A DNA stretch of 64,000 nt from Colletes latitarsis (GCF_051014445.1 NW_027488379.1:2480001-2544000); one strand, 5' to 3'; shown: positions 26,854 to 35,843, counted from the stretch's first letter. Notes: generated from the sequence alone by a model not told the origin. A program made the numbers and translations.

Positions 26854-28228
26854 CAACAGTCAATTAAACCTGGTTTCGATCAATATTTTTGAGGATAACG
26901 CAAGTTATGTCTGGGATAGGTCTGGGATTTGCCTTTATCAGGCTCATACTTTCGCGTTTTTCAGATACTTGTTGAACGGATCCTGGGTTTTTTCTGGTTT
27001 GGATCACGTAGTAATGTGGTACCACACTGAAACAGTCCGTTAAACCTGGTTTCGATCAATATTTTAGAGGATAACGCATGTCAGGTTCAGGTTAGGCCTG
27101 GGATTTACCCAAATCAGGGTCATACTTTAGCAGTTTTAACATACATGTTGACATGTTCGAGGGTTTTTTCTGCTTTGGTTCACGTAGTATAGTGGTACCA
27201 CACTGAAACAGTCAATTAAACCTCGTTTCGATTATTGTTTTAGAGGATCACACATGTTAGGTCTAGGTTAGGTCTGGGATTTGCCCTCATCAGGGTCATC
27301 CTTTCGCAGTTTTAACATACATGTTGACCTGATCGATGGTTTTTTCTGCTTTGGATCACGTACTAATGTGGTATCACACTGAAACAGTCCATTAAACCTG
27401 GTTTCGATCAATATTTTAGAGGATAACGCATGTTAGGTCTAGGTTAGGCCTAGGATTTACCCAAGTCAGGGTCATACTTTCGCAGTTTTAACATACATGT
27501 TGACATGATCGAGGGTTTTTTCTGCTTTGGATCACGTAGTATAGTGGTACCTCACTGAAACAGTCAATTAAACCTGGTTTCGGTCAATGTTTTAGAGGAT
27601 AACGCAAGTTATGTCTGGGATAGGTCTGGGATTTGCTCTCATCCGGCTCATTCTTTCGCGTTTATCACTTACTTGTTGAACGGATCCTGGGTTTTTTCTC
27701 GATTGGATCACGTAGTAATGTGGTATCACACTGAAACAGTCAATTAAACCTGGTCTTGATAAATATTTTAGAGGATAACGCATGTTAGGTCTGGGTTAGG
27801 TCTAGGATTTGCCCTCATCAGGCTCATTCTTTCGCATATTTCTCATACTTGATGGCTAGATCCTGGGCTTTTTCTGGATTGGTTCACGAAGTAACGTGGT
27901 ACCACACTGAAACAGTCAATTAAACCTGGTTTCCATCAATATTTTAGAGGACAACGCAAGTTAGGTCTAGGTTAGGCATGGGATTTTCCCTCATCAGACT
28001 CATACTTTCGCATTCTTCACATACTTGTTAAACAGATCCTGGGTTTTTTCTGGTTTGGACCACGTAGTAATGTGCTACCACACTGAAACTGTCGATTAAA
28101 CCTGGTTTCGAATAATATTTTTGAGGGTAACGCATGTTAGGTCTAGGTTAGGCCTGGGATTTTCACTCACCAGACTCATACTTTCGCATTCTTCACATAC
28201 TTGTTGAACGGATCCTGGGTTTTTTCTG
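26854..28228. repeat. Duplicated satellite block P, copy 2
   Basis: Near-identical copy of 22286-23660, joined directly to the LTR remnant. Differences are few, for example CAGATACTTG for CACATACTTG near 26963. Similarity to the partner ends at about 28,228. Confidence 0.83.
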
Positions 28229-28399
28229 GTTTGGATCACGTGGTAATGTGGTACCACACTGAAACAGTCCATTGTACCTGGTTTCCATCAATATTTTAGA
28301 GGACAACGCAAGTTAGGTCTAGGTTAGGCATGGGATTTTCCCTCATCAGACTCATACATTCGCATACATCACATACTTGTTGAACAGATCCTGGGTTTT

Positions 28400-30086
28400 T
28401 TCTGGTTTGGATCACGTGGTAATGTGGTACCACACTGAAACAGTCCATTGTACCTGGTTTCGATCAATATTTTGGAGCCTAACGCAAGTTATGTCTGGGA
28501 TAGGTCTGGGATTTGCTCTCATCAGGCTCGTACTTTCGCATATTTCTCATACTTGATGGTTAGATCCTGGGCTTTTTCTGGTATGGATCACGTAGTAATG
28601 CGGTACCACACTGAAACATTCAATTAAACCTGGTTTCGATCAATATTTTAGAGGATAACGAATGTTAGGTCTATGTTAGGTATAGGATTTGCCATTATCA
28701 GACTCATACTTTCGCATTCTTCACATACTTGTTGAACAGATCCTGGGTTTTTTCTGGTTTGGATCTCGCAGTAATGTGGTACAACACTGAAACATTCAAT
28801 TAAACTTGGTCTTGATAAATATTTTAGAGGATAACGCATGTTAGGTCTGGGTTAGGTCTAGTATTTGCCCTCATCAGGCTCATCCCTCTCATATTTCTCA
28901 TACTTGATGGCTAGATCGTGGGCCTTTTGTGGATTGGATCTCGTAGTAATGTCGTACCACACTGGAACCGTCAATTAAACCTGGTTTCCGTCATTATTTT
29001 AAAAGATAACACATGTTAGGTCTGGGATTTGCCCTCGTCAGTCTCATACTTTCGCATTCTTCACATGCTTCTTGAACAGATCCTATGTTTTTTCTTGTTT
29101 CGATCAGGTAGTAATGTGGTACCACACTGAAACAGTCCACTAAACCTGGTTTCGATCAATATTTTAGAGAATAATTCATGTTAGGTCAAGGTTAGGTCTG
29201 GGATTTGCTCTCATCAGGCTTGTACTTTCGCAATATTTCTCATACTTGTTTGCCAGATTCTGGGCTTTTTCTGGTTTGGATCACGTAGTAATGTGGTACC
29301 ACACTGAAACAGTCGATTAAACCTTGTTTCGATCAATATGTTAGATGATTACGAATGTTAGGTCTGGGTAAGGTCTAGGATTTGCCCTCAGCAGGCTCAT
29401 ACTTTCGCATATTTCTCATACTTGATGGCTAGATCCTGGGCTTTTTCTGGATTGGATCACGTAGTAATGTGGTACCACACTGAAACTGTCCACTAAACCT
29501 GGTTTCGATCAAGATTTTAGAGGATAACGCATGTTAGGTCTAGGTTAGGCCTGGGATTTGCCCTAATCAGGTTCATACTTTCGCAGTTTTAACATATATG
29601 TTGCCTTGATGGAGGGTTTTTTCTACTTTGGATCTCGTAGTAAAGTGGTACCACACTGAAACAGTCAACTAAACCTGGTTTCGATCAATATGTTAGATGA
29701 TTACGAATGTTAGGTCTGGGTAAGGTCTAGGATTTGCCCTCAGCAGGCTCATACTTTCGCATATTTCTCATACTTGATGGCTAGATCCTGGGCTTTTTCT
29801 GGATTGGATCACGTAGTAATGTGGTACCACACTGAAACAGTCAACTAAACGTGGTTTCTATCATTATTTTAGAGGATAACGCATGTTAGGTCTTGGTTAG
29901 GTCTGGGATTTGCTCTCGTCAGGCTCATACTTTCGCATATTTCTCATTCTTGTTGAACAGATCCTGGGTTTTTTTTGGTGTGGATCACGTAGTAATGTGG
30001 TACCACACAGAAACAGTCCATTGAACCTGGTTTCGATTAATATTTTAGAGGATAACGCATGTTAGGTCTAGGATAGGTCTGGGATT
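28400..30086. repeat. Duplicated satellite block R, copy 1
   Basis: Matches about 40,359-41,870 at offset 11,959, changing to 11,783 after about 29,670 because this copy holds one extra monomer (about 29,666-29,842). It ends at the 5' end of the LINE. The partner continues uninterrupted as satellite, so 41,840-41,875 serves as an empty-site reference for the LINE 5' flank. Confidence 0.82.
30074..30084. repeat. Possible LINE target-site duplication, 5' copy
   Basis: TAGGTCTGGGA lies just before the element and is repeated at 36079-36089 just after the poly(A). The motif is also a normal part of each satellite monomer, so it cannot be proved to be a duplication. Confidence 0.4.
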
Positions 30087-30470
30087 CCCTCAGGGGCTGC
30101 CAGCCTTTCAGCTGCAGTACGGGCTTAACGAACCCGGGGTACCCGAGTCATACACACACCGTAAGCCTCCTGTTGGTCGTCACAACGACCCATTCACAAT
30201 TCCCTATTGGTTTTGTGAATGGTACGTGACGGCAGGAGGAACGGGGGTCTTGGCTTAACCGCCTGGGCCACGAGTATGGCGACTCTATAAAATCGCCCTC
30301 CAATCCTAAGCTATGGTGCGCGGCGATGGGATGCATGGTTGGGGGAGAAGGCCCAATCCCAAGCGACCACCTCCGGGGAACCTGCCGAACCCCCGGGGTA
30401 TATAGGCTTACCCGGGTAAGGCGGCTCTGCCCGGGCGGACCTTTTCTTCCGACCTGCTCGTGGGAATATT
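30087..30470 (+). promoter_or_regulatory. LINE 5' UTR
   Basis: 384 bp between the satellite junction and the ORF1 ATG. In R1-type elements the 5' UTR normally holds an internal promoter; here a TATAAAA-like string lies near 30,284 and TATATA near 30,399, but I cannot show that either is used. A 9-bp perfect hairpin is present (arms CATTCACAA and TTGTGAATG, 30191-30221). No long ORF is seen in the + direction. Confidence 0.7.
30191..30221 (+). other. Hairpin in LINE 5' UTR
   Basis: Arms 30191-30199 and 30213-30221 are perfectly complementary with a 13-nt loop. It could be an RNA structure at the 5' end of the transcript; its function is unknown. Confidence 0.6.
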
Positions 30471-32348
30471 ATGGAGTTCAATATTAAAACGGGGATGGGA
30501 CGGGGTAAGTCAGAGGGGGAGGACGAAGGCGGTGTTGGGACTGGAGTGACGGCGCTCGCGCCGCCTCCAGCACCTGGCCCGGCTTCGTGGAAGGTGGAGG
30601 AGGACGACGAGACTGCGTCAGTCTCGTCCTTCTCCTCCACCAGGAGCCTCATAGGCTCTAAGAGGAAGAGGGCGGGGCAGGCCGTCGTCGAGGTGGGCGG
30701 GTCGATGAGCCCGTCGGTGAGGCTGAGTTGCCTCAGGGACGAGGTGACCGAGGAGATATCGGAGAGGATCTCCTCGTCCCTGAGGCGGGTGGAGAAAGTC
30801 GCCGCTGCCTGCGCCTTTAAGGGGCAGAATAGCGGTGGCGCGGAGGCCCTGAAGGCCGCGGCGGAGGAAATGAGGGAGGCGGCGCGGGAGCTCAGAGGGC
30901 GGAACGCCCGTCTGCAGCTCCTGTTGGAGGAGGAGCGACAGGGGAGGAGGAGGGCAGAGGCGCTGTGGAACAGCGCGGCCCTCCCTCCCATCCTCCCTCC
31001 TCCTCCACCGCCGCGTCCCTCGGCGGAGGTAAAGAAGCGGAGTGCGGCGGCAGTGGTGCGGGGCACCGCGGGCCCCTCCACCCGCACTCCGCCCGTGAAG
31101 AAGTCCCCGTCCTCCTCAGAAGACGATCTTCTGAGGAGGATTGGGGACATGATTGATGGCAAGCTGGCCGCCTTCCGGGAGGAGCTCCTCGCCGGAAGAG
31201 CGGTGAGCAGGAAGGCGGTGCCTCCCCGACCTGTTCCGGTACAGTCGGGGAAGGCAAAGAAGGGCGGAGTGAAGGCTCCGCCCAGCGTTGCGGCACCAGG
31301 GCCCCGGGTCGCGACCCCCAAGGGGGGTGGTGTACCCGTGGTCGCGGTGGTCGCGTCCTCCACAGCACCCTCCCAAGGGGGGGTGGCGTGGAGTGAGGTG
31401 GTGGGGCGGAAGGCGAAGCGGGCGGCGAGGAAGGCCTCGCAACCGCAGCCTCCGCCTCCGCCGCCGGCGGCCAAGGTAAAGGCCGCGAAGGTCGGGAAGG
31501 CACGACCAGGTCGTCCCCCAAAAACGGCAGCGGTGACGCTGACCGTTGCGCAGGGGGGCGACCTGACCCTCGCGGAGGCGATGCGGCTCGCCAGGGAGAA
31601 TATCTCCCTGGAAGAGCTGGGCATCGCCTCCGTGAGGGCGAAGAGGGCCGTGACCGGGGGTCTCTTGCTGGAGATCCACGGTGCAGAAGGCGGCGCGAAG
31701 GCGGATCGTCTCGCCCAGAGGCTCCGGGAGCAGCTGGGCGAGCGAGGTGTCCGGGTCGCCCGGCCCACGAAGCGCACGGAGATGCGCGTTTGTGGGCTGG
31801 ACGACTCGGTCAGCGCACAGGATGTGTCCCGTGCCCTTGCGAGGGCGGGGGACTGTCCTGTGGAGGACCTGCGGATCGGAGAGATCCGTAGGTCGCCCTC
31901 CGGCCTCGGGTCAGTGTGGGCCCGGTGCCCCCTCTCCGCCGCCCGTAAGGTGGCGGAATCCGGGAGGGTGTTGGTGGGGTGGGTTTCGGCGCGAGTGGAA
32001 ATCCTCGCGCCGCGCCCGCTCCAGTGTCACCGCTGCCTCGAATTGGGGCACGTGAGGCAGTGGTGCACCTCGCCGGTGGACCGCAGCGGTCAGTGTTACC
32101 GCTGCGGTGCCAAAGAGCACCGTGCGAGCCAGTGCTCGGCGGCCCCCCACTGCCCGCTGTGTGCGGACATGGGGAGGCCAGCCGATCACAGGGTGGGGAG
32201 CAAGAAGTGCTCCCCCCCCCCCCTCCCGGAAGGAGAGGAAGAGGCGGGCTGCACCGGCTCCGGTGCCGAGGGCGGTGGCATCGTCCTCCATGGAGGTGGA
32301 CGGTGCTACGGGGACGGACGGCCAGGAGGAGGCTGGCGCGGCCATTAA
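30471..32348 (+). CDS. LINE ORF1, Gag-like nucleic-acid-binding protein
   Basis: A 625-residue frame starting at an ATG in good context (A at -3, G at +4). Residues 85-165 are rich in charged helix (coiled-coil-like, with EEMREAARELRGRNARLQ), followed by Pro/Ala/Lys-rich low-complexity sequence to about 350. About 365-515 is a folded segment ending in three zinc knuckles: C519-x2-C522-x4-H527-x4-C532, C542-x2-C545-x4-H550-x4-C555 and C561-x2-C564-x8-H573-x6-C580. This is the R1-clade ORF1 pattern; such proteins bind element RNA, form the RNP and help direct it to the target. A 12-C run at 32212-32223 immediately follows the last knuckle. The 45 residues after it are Gly-rich and look out of frame, whereas the +1 frame encodes a basic, then acidic tail ending in TAATG with ORF2. 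The native C terminus is therefore probably the other frame. Confidence 0.9.
   Translation: MEFNIKTGMGRGKSEGEDEGGVGTGVTALAPPPAPGPASWKVEEDDETASVSSFSSTRSLIGSKRKRAGQAVVEVGGSMSPSVRLSCLRDEVTEEISERISSSLRRVEKVAAACAFKGQNSGGAEALKAAAEEMREAARELRGRNARLQLLLEEERQGRRRAEALWNSAALPPILPPPPPPRPSAEVKKRSAAAVVRGTAGPSTRTPPVKKSPSSSEDDLLRRIGDMIDGKLAAFREELLAGRAVSRKAVPPRPVPVQSGKAKKGGVKAPPSVAAPGPRVATPKGGGVPVVAVVASSTAPSQGGVAWSEVVGRKAKRAARKASQPQPPPPPPAAKVKAAKVGKARPGRPPKTAAVTLTVAQGGDLTLAEAMRLARENISLEELGIASVRAKRAVTGGLLLEIHGAEGGAKADRLAQRLREQLGERGVRVARPTKRTEMRVCGLDDSVSAQDVSRALARAGDCPVEDLRIGEIRRSPSGLGSVWARCPLSAARKVAESGRVLVGWVSARVEILAPRPLQCHRCLELGHVRQWCTSPVDRSGQCYRCGAKEHRASQCSAAPHCPLCADMGRPADHRVGSKKCSPPPLPEGEEEAGCTGSGAEGGGIVLHGGGRCYGDGRPGGGWRGH
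32212..32223 (+). other. 12-C homopolymer, probable 1-nt frameshift in ORF1
   Basis: Reading with one C fewer moves ORF1 into the frame that is open to 32352 and terminates on TAA at 32350-32352. Could be a real mutation in this copy, a sequencing or assembly length error in a homopolymer, or (less likely) a programmed slip site. Confidence 0.65.
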
Positions 32349-32349
32349 T

Positions 32350-32354
32350 TAATG
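32350..32354 (+). promoter_or_regulatory. TAATG stop/start overlap between ORF1 (alternate frame) and ORF2
   Basis: TAA at 32350-32352 is the stop of the alternate ORF1 frame and shares its last A with the ORF2 ATG at 32352. In SART1 a UAAUG junction allows ORF2 translation by termination-reinitiation; the same is inferred here. In the frame as given, ORF1 stops at TAA 32346-32348, one codon before the ATG and in the same frame as ORF2. Confidence 0.6.
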
Positions 32355-35300
32355 CCGCCCCGCCTCCTCCTCCAGGCCAACCTCAACCACTGCCGCGCGG
32401 CACAGGACTTGATGTCCCAAGTCCTCGCGGAGTGGGGGGTTGGCCTGGCGGTCGCCGCCGAGCCGTACCGCGTCCCTGATCACCCTCATTGGGTGGGCGA
32501 CGCGGACGGCTTGGTGGCGACGGTATGGGGAGGGGGCGACGGGTCCCCACCGTTCTCCTTGTTGGAGCGCGGTCGGGGATTCGTCGCCGTGGACTGGGGG
32601 GGAGTCGCTGTGGTGGGGTGCTACATTTCGCCCCGTAGCGGTCACGCTGCGTTCGAGCTGTACCTGGCCGAGGTCGCGGCATGCGTGCAGCGCTACGCGG
32701 CCCGGCCGGTGCTGGTCCTGGGGGATTTTAATGCCAAGTCGGTGGCTTGGGGATCCCCCAGGACCTCCGTTCGCGGCGGGATCCTGGGCGATTGGGCGGC
32801 GGGGCTCGACCTCCGGGTATTGAACCGGGGGTCGGAGCACACATGCGTGCGGCGATATGGGGGGTCCATCGTGGATGTTGGATTCGCGACCCCCAACGCC
32901 GTGCGCATGGTGTCGGGTTGGCACGTGGTCGCGGGGGCAGAGACACTCTCCGATCACCGGTACATCCGGATGGAGGTCTCTGCCGCCGCGAGTGCATCCC
33001 GACACGGCCGCCTGCGTGGCACCCCTCCACGCCGCTGGGCGCTTCGGCGCCTGGACAAGGACGCCCTGATGGCAGCTGCCCTCGCTGCAACTTGGCCGCA
33101 GGGAGCGGCCGAGTTGCCGAGCATAGAGGAGGAGGTCGCCCGGCTCGGAGCATTGGTCGCGGGTATTTGTGACGCGGCGATGCCTCGGGTCGGGCGGGCT
33201 TCTCCTCGCCGGGCGGTGTACTGGTGGTCGGACGCGATCGCGGAGTTGCGAGTCGCGACTGTCCGCGCCCGACGCCAGTACACCCGCGCGCGCCGTCGTC
33301 AACGTACAGGCGACGGCGTGGCGCGAGCGAGGGCAGCTGATGACCTGTATGGAGCATACCGCGTGGCGCGGGTTGCTCTGCAGGTCGCCATCAAACGGGC
33401 CAAGACCCAGGCATGGAAGGAGCTCCTCCAGACCCTTGATGACGATCCATGGGGGCGCCCATATAAGGTGGTGCTGAATAAGCTCCGCCCGTGGGCGCCA
33501 CCCGTCACCGAGGGTCTTGACCCCCGGCTGCTGGAGGACGTGGTCAATACACTCTTCCCAATTGGGGAGAGGGGACCGCGTCCTCTGGCGGCGGCGGCTG
33601 TCCCAGTGGAGTGGACGGCCGAGCTGGGGGTCACGCAGGAGGAGCTGGCAGCGGCCATCAGACGGCTCGGGGTTCGTAACACGGCCCCGGGTCCGGATGG
33701 TGTGCCCGGCCGGGTTTGGGTCTTGACCCAGGGCGTCCTTGGGGCCGACCTCAGGCGGTTGTTCGACCGCTGCCTGAGGGACGGGCGATTCCCCCCCAGT
33801 TGGAAGGTGGCGAGGATGGTCCTCCTCCGGAAGGAGGGTCGGCCCGCGGAGTCTCCCTCCGCATACCGGCCCATTTGTCTCCTCGACGACGTGGGCAAGC
33901 TCTTCGAGCGTGTGATTGCTGCCCGCCTCGTCGAGCACCTGTCGCGGGGTGATCCCGGTCTGGCCGACTGCCAGTTCGGTTTCCGGGGGGGCCGATCGAC
34001 TATCGACGCGATAGGTCGTGTGAGGGCCCTCTCGGAGGCGGCCGTCTCCCGGGGAGGGGTGGCATTGGCAATATCCTTGGATATTGCCAATGCCTTTAAC
34101 ACCCTCCCCTGGGAAGGGATAAGGAGGGGACTCGAATATCATCGAGTCCCCCCTTGTCTCAGGGCGGTCGTCGGGGATTATCTCCGCGGCAGGTGGATCG
34201 AGTATCCGGGCCGGGATGGTGATATGCGGAGGGAGGTGTACTGCGGTGTACCGCAGGGGTCGGTCCTCGGGCCACTCCTGTGGAACATCGCGTACGACTC
34301 GGTGTTGCGGGCCGGCCTCCCCGACGGCGTCAGCACGGTGTGTTATGCGGATGACACACTGGTGCTGGCCGTCGGGGCGCACTGGGGGAGGGCCATGCGT
34401 CGCGCGGAGGAGGGGTCGCAACGCGTCGTCGACCGGATCAGGGGGATGGGGATGACGGTGGCGGTCCATAAGACCGAGGTGATTGCGTTTCATTCACCTC
34501 GGCAGGATCCGCCACCCCCTCTGATTCGGGTGGGTGGGGCTGACATCGAGGTGAAGCCCCAGATCAGGTATCTAGGGCTGATCCTCGATAGCCACTGGCG
34601 TTTCGAGAAGCATTTCCGCTGCCTGGTCCCCCGGTTGGAAAGGATGGTTGCGGCTCTGGGCCGGATCCTGCCCAACCTGGGGGGCCCGGCGGGCCGAGTT
34701 CGTCGCCTCTATGTGGCAATGGTCCAGTCGGTGGCCCTATACGGGGCCCCCGTCTGGGCGGACGACCTGGCTGCCTCCCGGCGCAGCATGACTATGCTGC
34801 GTCGGGTGCAGAGGCGCATGGCGCTCAGGGTCGTCCGCGGGTATCGGACCATGTCACATGAGGCGGCGACGGTTCTAGCGGGGATGCCGCCCATGGACCT
34901 GCTCGCGCGGTCGCACGCGGTGATGTACCGGCACCGCGTCGACCGTCGCGCGGGGGTGGGGGCGGTCCCGGGCGGGCAGGAACCTGCTTGGGGCGATTTG
35001 AAGCGCCAGGCCCGGCAGTCCGTGTTGCTCGCGTGGCAGGAGCGGCTGGCTCTGCCAACCGCGGGGCACCGGACTGTCGGGGCTGTTCGGCCACTCCTGA
35101 AGGAGTGGCTGGACAGAGGCCATGGCAGCCTCACCTACCGGCTGGCACAGGTATTTTCCGGGCATGGCAGCTTCGGAAGATACCTGTGCCGGATAGGGAA
35201 GAAGCCGACGGCGCGTTGCTGCCACTGCGACGCTGAGCAGGACACGGCGGATCATACCCTGGAGGTATGCCCCGCGTGGGAGGGGGAGCGCCGTGTCCTG

Positions 35301-35534
35301 GTCGGCGTCGTCGGGCGGGATGTCTCGCTGCCGGGCGTGGTGCGCGCCATGCTCGGCAGCGAGGAGAAGTGGAGGGCCGTGGCCTCCTTCTGCGAGAACG
35401 TAATGTCGCAGAAGGAGGCCGCGGGGAGGGAGCGCGAGCTACAGCGGCGCACTGAAGCTCGCGCTCGTGCGGTGGCCCGAGGTCGTCGCCCGGTCGCGAG
35501 GCGTCGCGGGCGGCCGCCTCGGCGTGGCGGATGA
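32352..35534 (+). CDS. LINE ORF2, APE endonuclease / reverse transcriptase
   Basis: 1,060 residues, uninterrupted. Residues 1-210 are an APE-type endonuclease that would nick the target: NLNHCRAAQ at 10-18, catalytic-type E37 in AEPY, D125/N127 in LGDFNAK and D201-H202 in LSDH. Residues about 430-750 are the reverse transcriptase: TAPGPDGVPG at 444-453, AYRPICLLDDVGKLFER around 504-520, QFGFRGGRST at 541-550, D577 in SLDIANAF, GVPQGSVLGPLL at 632-643, and Y665-A-D-D668 with the catalytic aspartates. The C-terminal third ends in a CCHC finger, C956-x2-C959-x8-H968-x4-C973, followed by a basic Arg-rich tail. I see no RNase H domain. All catalytic residues I can recognise are present, so the protein may be functional. 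It would copy the element by target-primed reverse transcription. Confidence 0.95.
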   Translation: MPPRLLLQANLNHCRAAQDLMSQVLAEWGVGLAVAAEPYRVPDHPHWVGDADGLVATVWGGGDGSPPFSLLERGRGFVAVDWGGVAVVGCYISPRSGHAAFELYLAEVAACVQRYAARPVLVLGDFNAKSVAWGSPRTSVRGGILGDWAAGLDLRVLNRGSEHTCVRRYGGSIVDVGFATPNAVRMVSGWHVVAGAETLSDHRYIRMEVSAAASASRHGRLRGTPPRRWALRRLDKDALMAAALAATWPQGAAELPSIEEEVARLGALVAGICDAAMPRVGRASPRRAVYWWSDAIAELRVATVRARRQYTRARRRQRTGDGVARARAADDLYGAYRVARVALQVAIKRAKTQAWKELLQTLDDDPWGRPYKVVLNKLRPWAPPVTEGLDPRLLEDVVNTLFPIGERGPRPLAAAAVPVEWTAELGVTQEELAAAIRRLGVRNTAPGPDGVPGRVWVLTQGVLGADLRRLFDRCLRDGRFPPSWKVARMVLLRKEGRPAESPSAYRPICLLDDVGKLFERVIAARLVEHLSRGDPGLADCQFGFRGGRSTIDAIGRVRALSEAAVSRGGVALAISLDIANAFNTLPWEGIRRGLEYHRVPPCLRAVVGDYLRGRWIEYPGRDGDMRREVYCGVPQGSVLGPLLWNIAYDSVLRAGLPDGVSTVCYADDTLVLAVGAHWGRAMRRAEEGSQRVVDRIRGMGMTVAVHKTEVIAFHSPRQDPPPPLIRVGGADIEVKPQIRYLGLILDSHWRFEKHFRCLVPRLERMVAALGRILPNLGGPAGRVRRLYVAMVQSVALYGAPVWADDLAASRRSMTMLRRVQRRMALRVVRGYRTMSHEAATVLAGMPPMDLLARSHAVMYRHRVDRRAGVGAVPGGQEPAWGDLKRQARQSVLLAWQERLALPTAGHRTVGAVRPLLKEWLDRGHGSLTYRLAQVFSGHGSFGRYLCRIGKKPTARCCHCDAEQDTADHTLEVCPAWEGERRVLVGVVGRDVSLPGVVRAMLGSEEKWRAVASFCENVMSQKEAAGRERELQRRTEARARAVARGRRPVARRRGRPPRRGG

Positions 35535-35542
35535 CCTAGGCT

Positions 35543-35573
35543 GGGAGGGGGGTCCTGAGGGGACCCTCCTCCC
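35543..35573 (+). other. 3' UTR hairpin 1
   Basis: Arms GGGAGGGGGGTCC (35543-35555) and GGACCCTCCTCCC (35561-35573): 13 pairs with one G.U and a 5-nt loop. It starts 8 nt after the ORF2 stop codon. Confidence 0.8.
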
Positions 35574-35588
35574 GCCAGGCGGCGCCGG

Positions 35589-35633
35589 GTCGGACCGGTT
35601 GGGGGTAGGAGTGCCTCCCCCTACCGGTCCGAC
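35589..35633 (+). other. 3' UTR hairpin 2
   Basis: Arms GTCGGACCGGT (35589-35599) and ACCGGTCCGAC (35623-35633) form 11 perfect pairs; GGGGG and CCCCC just inside extend the stem after one mismatch. Confidence 0.8.
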
Positions 35634-35646
35634 GCAAGGGGAGGCA

Positions 35647-35690
35647 CCCTCGGCGGTCTGGCGCGGCCATGAACGCCCGGCCGCCGAGGG
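35647..35690 (+). other. 3' UTR hairpin 3
   Basis: Arms CCCTCGGCGG (35647-35656) and CCGCCGAGGG (35681-35690), 10 perfect pairs, 24-nt loop. Confidence 0.75.
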
Positions 35691-35707
35691 GTGGAAACGG
35701 GGTCGCG

Positions 35708-35737
35708 GGCGGTTGCGAGTTGGGGCTCGCAGCCGCC
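35708..35737 (+). other. 3' UTR hairpin 4
   Basis: Arms GGCGGTTGCGAG (35708-35719) and CTCGCAGCCGCC (35726-35737): 12 pairs including one G.U, 6-nt loop. Confidence 0.8.
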
Positions 35738-35759
35738 ACTAAACGCGGCCCCGGGACGG

Positions 35760-35796
35760 ATAGCGGCGGGATGGAGTGGCCCCGTCCCGCCGCTAT
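35760..35796 (+). other. 3' UTR hairpin 5
   Basis: Arms ATAGCGGCGGGA (35760-35771) and TCCCGCCGCTAT (35785-35796), 12 perfect pairs, 13-nt loop. Confidence 0.82.
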
Positions 35797-35813
35797 GAGG
35801 CAGTGTGTCTACT

Positions 35814-35834
35814 GGGGGGACCGATTGTCCCCCC
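35814..35834 (+). other. 3' UTR hairpin 6
   Basis: Arms GGGGGGAC (35814-35821) and GTCCCCCC (35827-35834), 8 perfect pairs, 5-nt loop. Confidence 0.7.
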
Positions 35835-35843
35835 GGGGGATGG

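Larger units (their letters stand above)
1..30086. repeat. 176-bp satellite array, left arm
   Basis: The whole stretch is head-to-tail copies of a 176-bp monomer. For example, the same landmark (CCCTCATCAGGCTCATAC) recurs at about 10, 186 and 362, and so on across the region. Each monomer contains, in order, a CCCTCATCAGGCTCATACTT block, a variable middle, GGATCACGTAGTAATG, the palindrome TGTGGTACCACA, CTGAAACAGTC, TTAAACCTGGTTTCGATC, AATATTTTAGAGGATAACGC and a TTAGG-rich segment. No gene, tRNA or rRNA was seen. Antisense frames of 63-71 codons repeat with the monomer and are not taken as genes. A 176-bp period is close to a nucleosome repeat length, as in many centromeric satellites; centromeric identity is inference only. 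Confidence 0.97.

Noticed and set aside
26762..27043. 93-codon + strand frame
   Set aside because: Runs across the LTR stump into satellite; an accident of the junction.
295..29000. Dozens of antisense 63-71-codon frames with a shared MRYPLKYLSRPG start
   Set aside because: They follow the satellite period, many need a non-ATG start, and each crosses a monomer boundary; 176 is not divisible by 3 and small indels end them. Their similarity is explained by the repeat itself.
30311..31777. 488-codon antisense frame opposite LINE ORF1
   Set aside because: GC-rich sequence leaves few stops on the opposite strand; the product is low-complexity Ala/Pro/Ser, while the + frame has zinc knuckles.
32349..34493. 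714-codon antisense frame opposite LINE ORF2
   Set aside because: Shadow of the reverse transcriptase gene; no recognisable domain and GC-rich low stop density.
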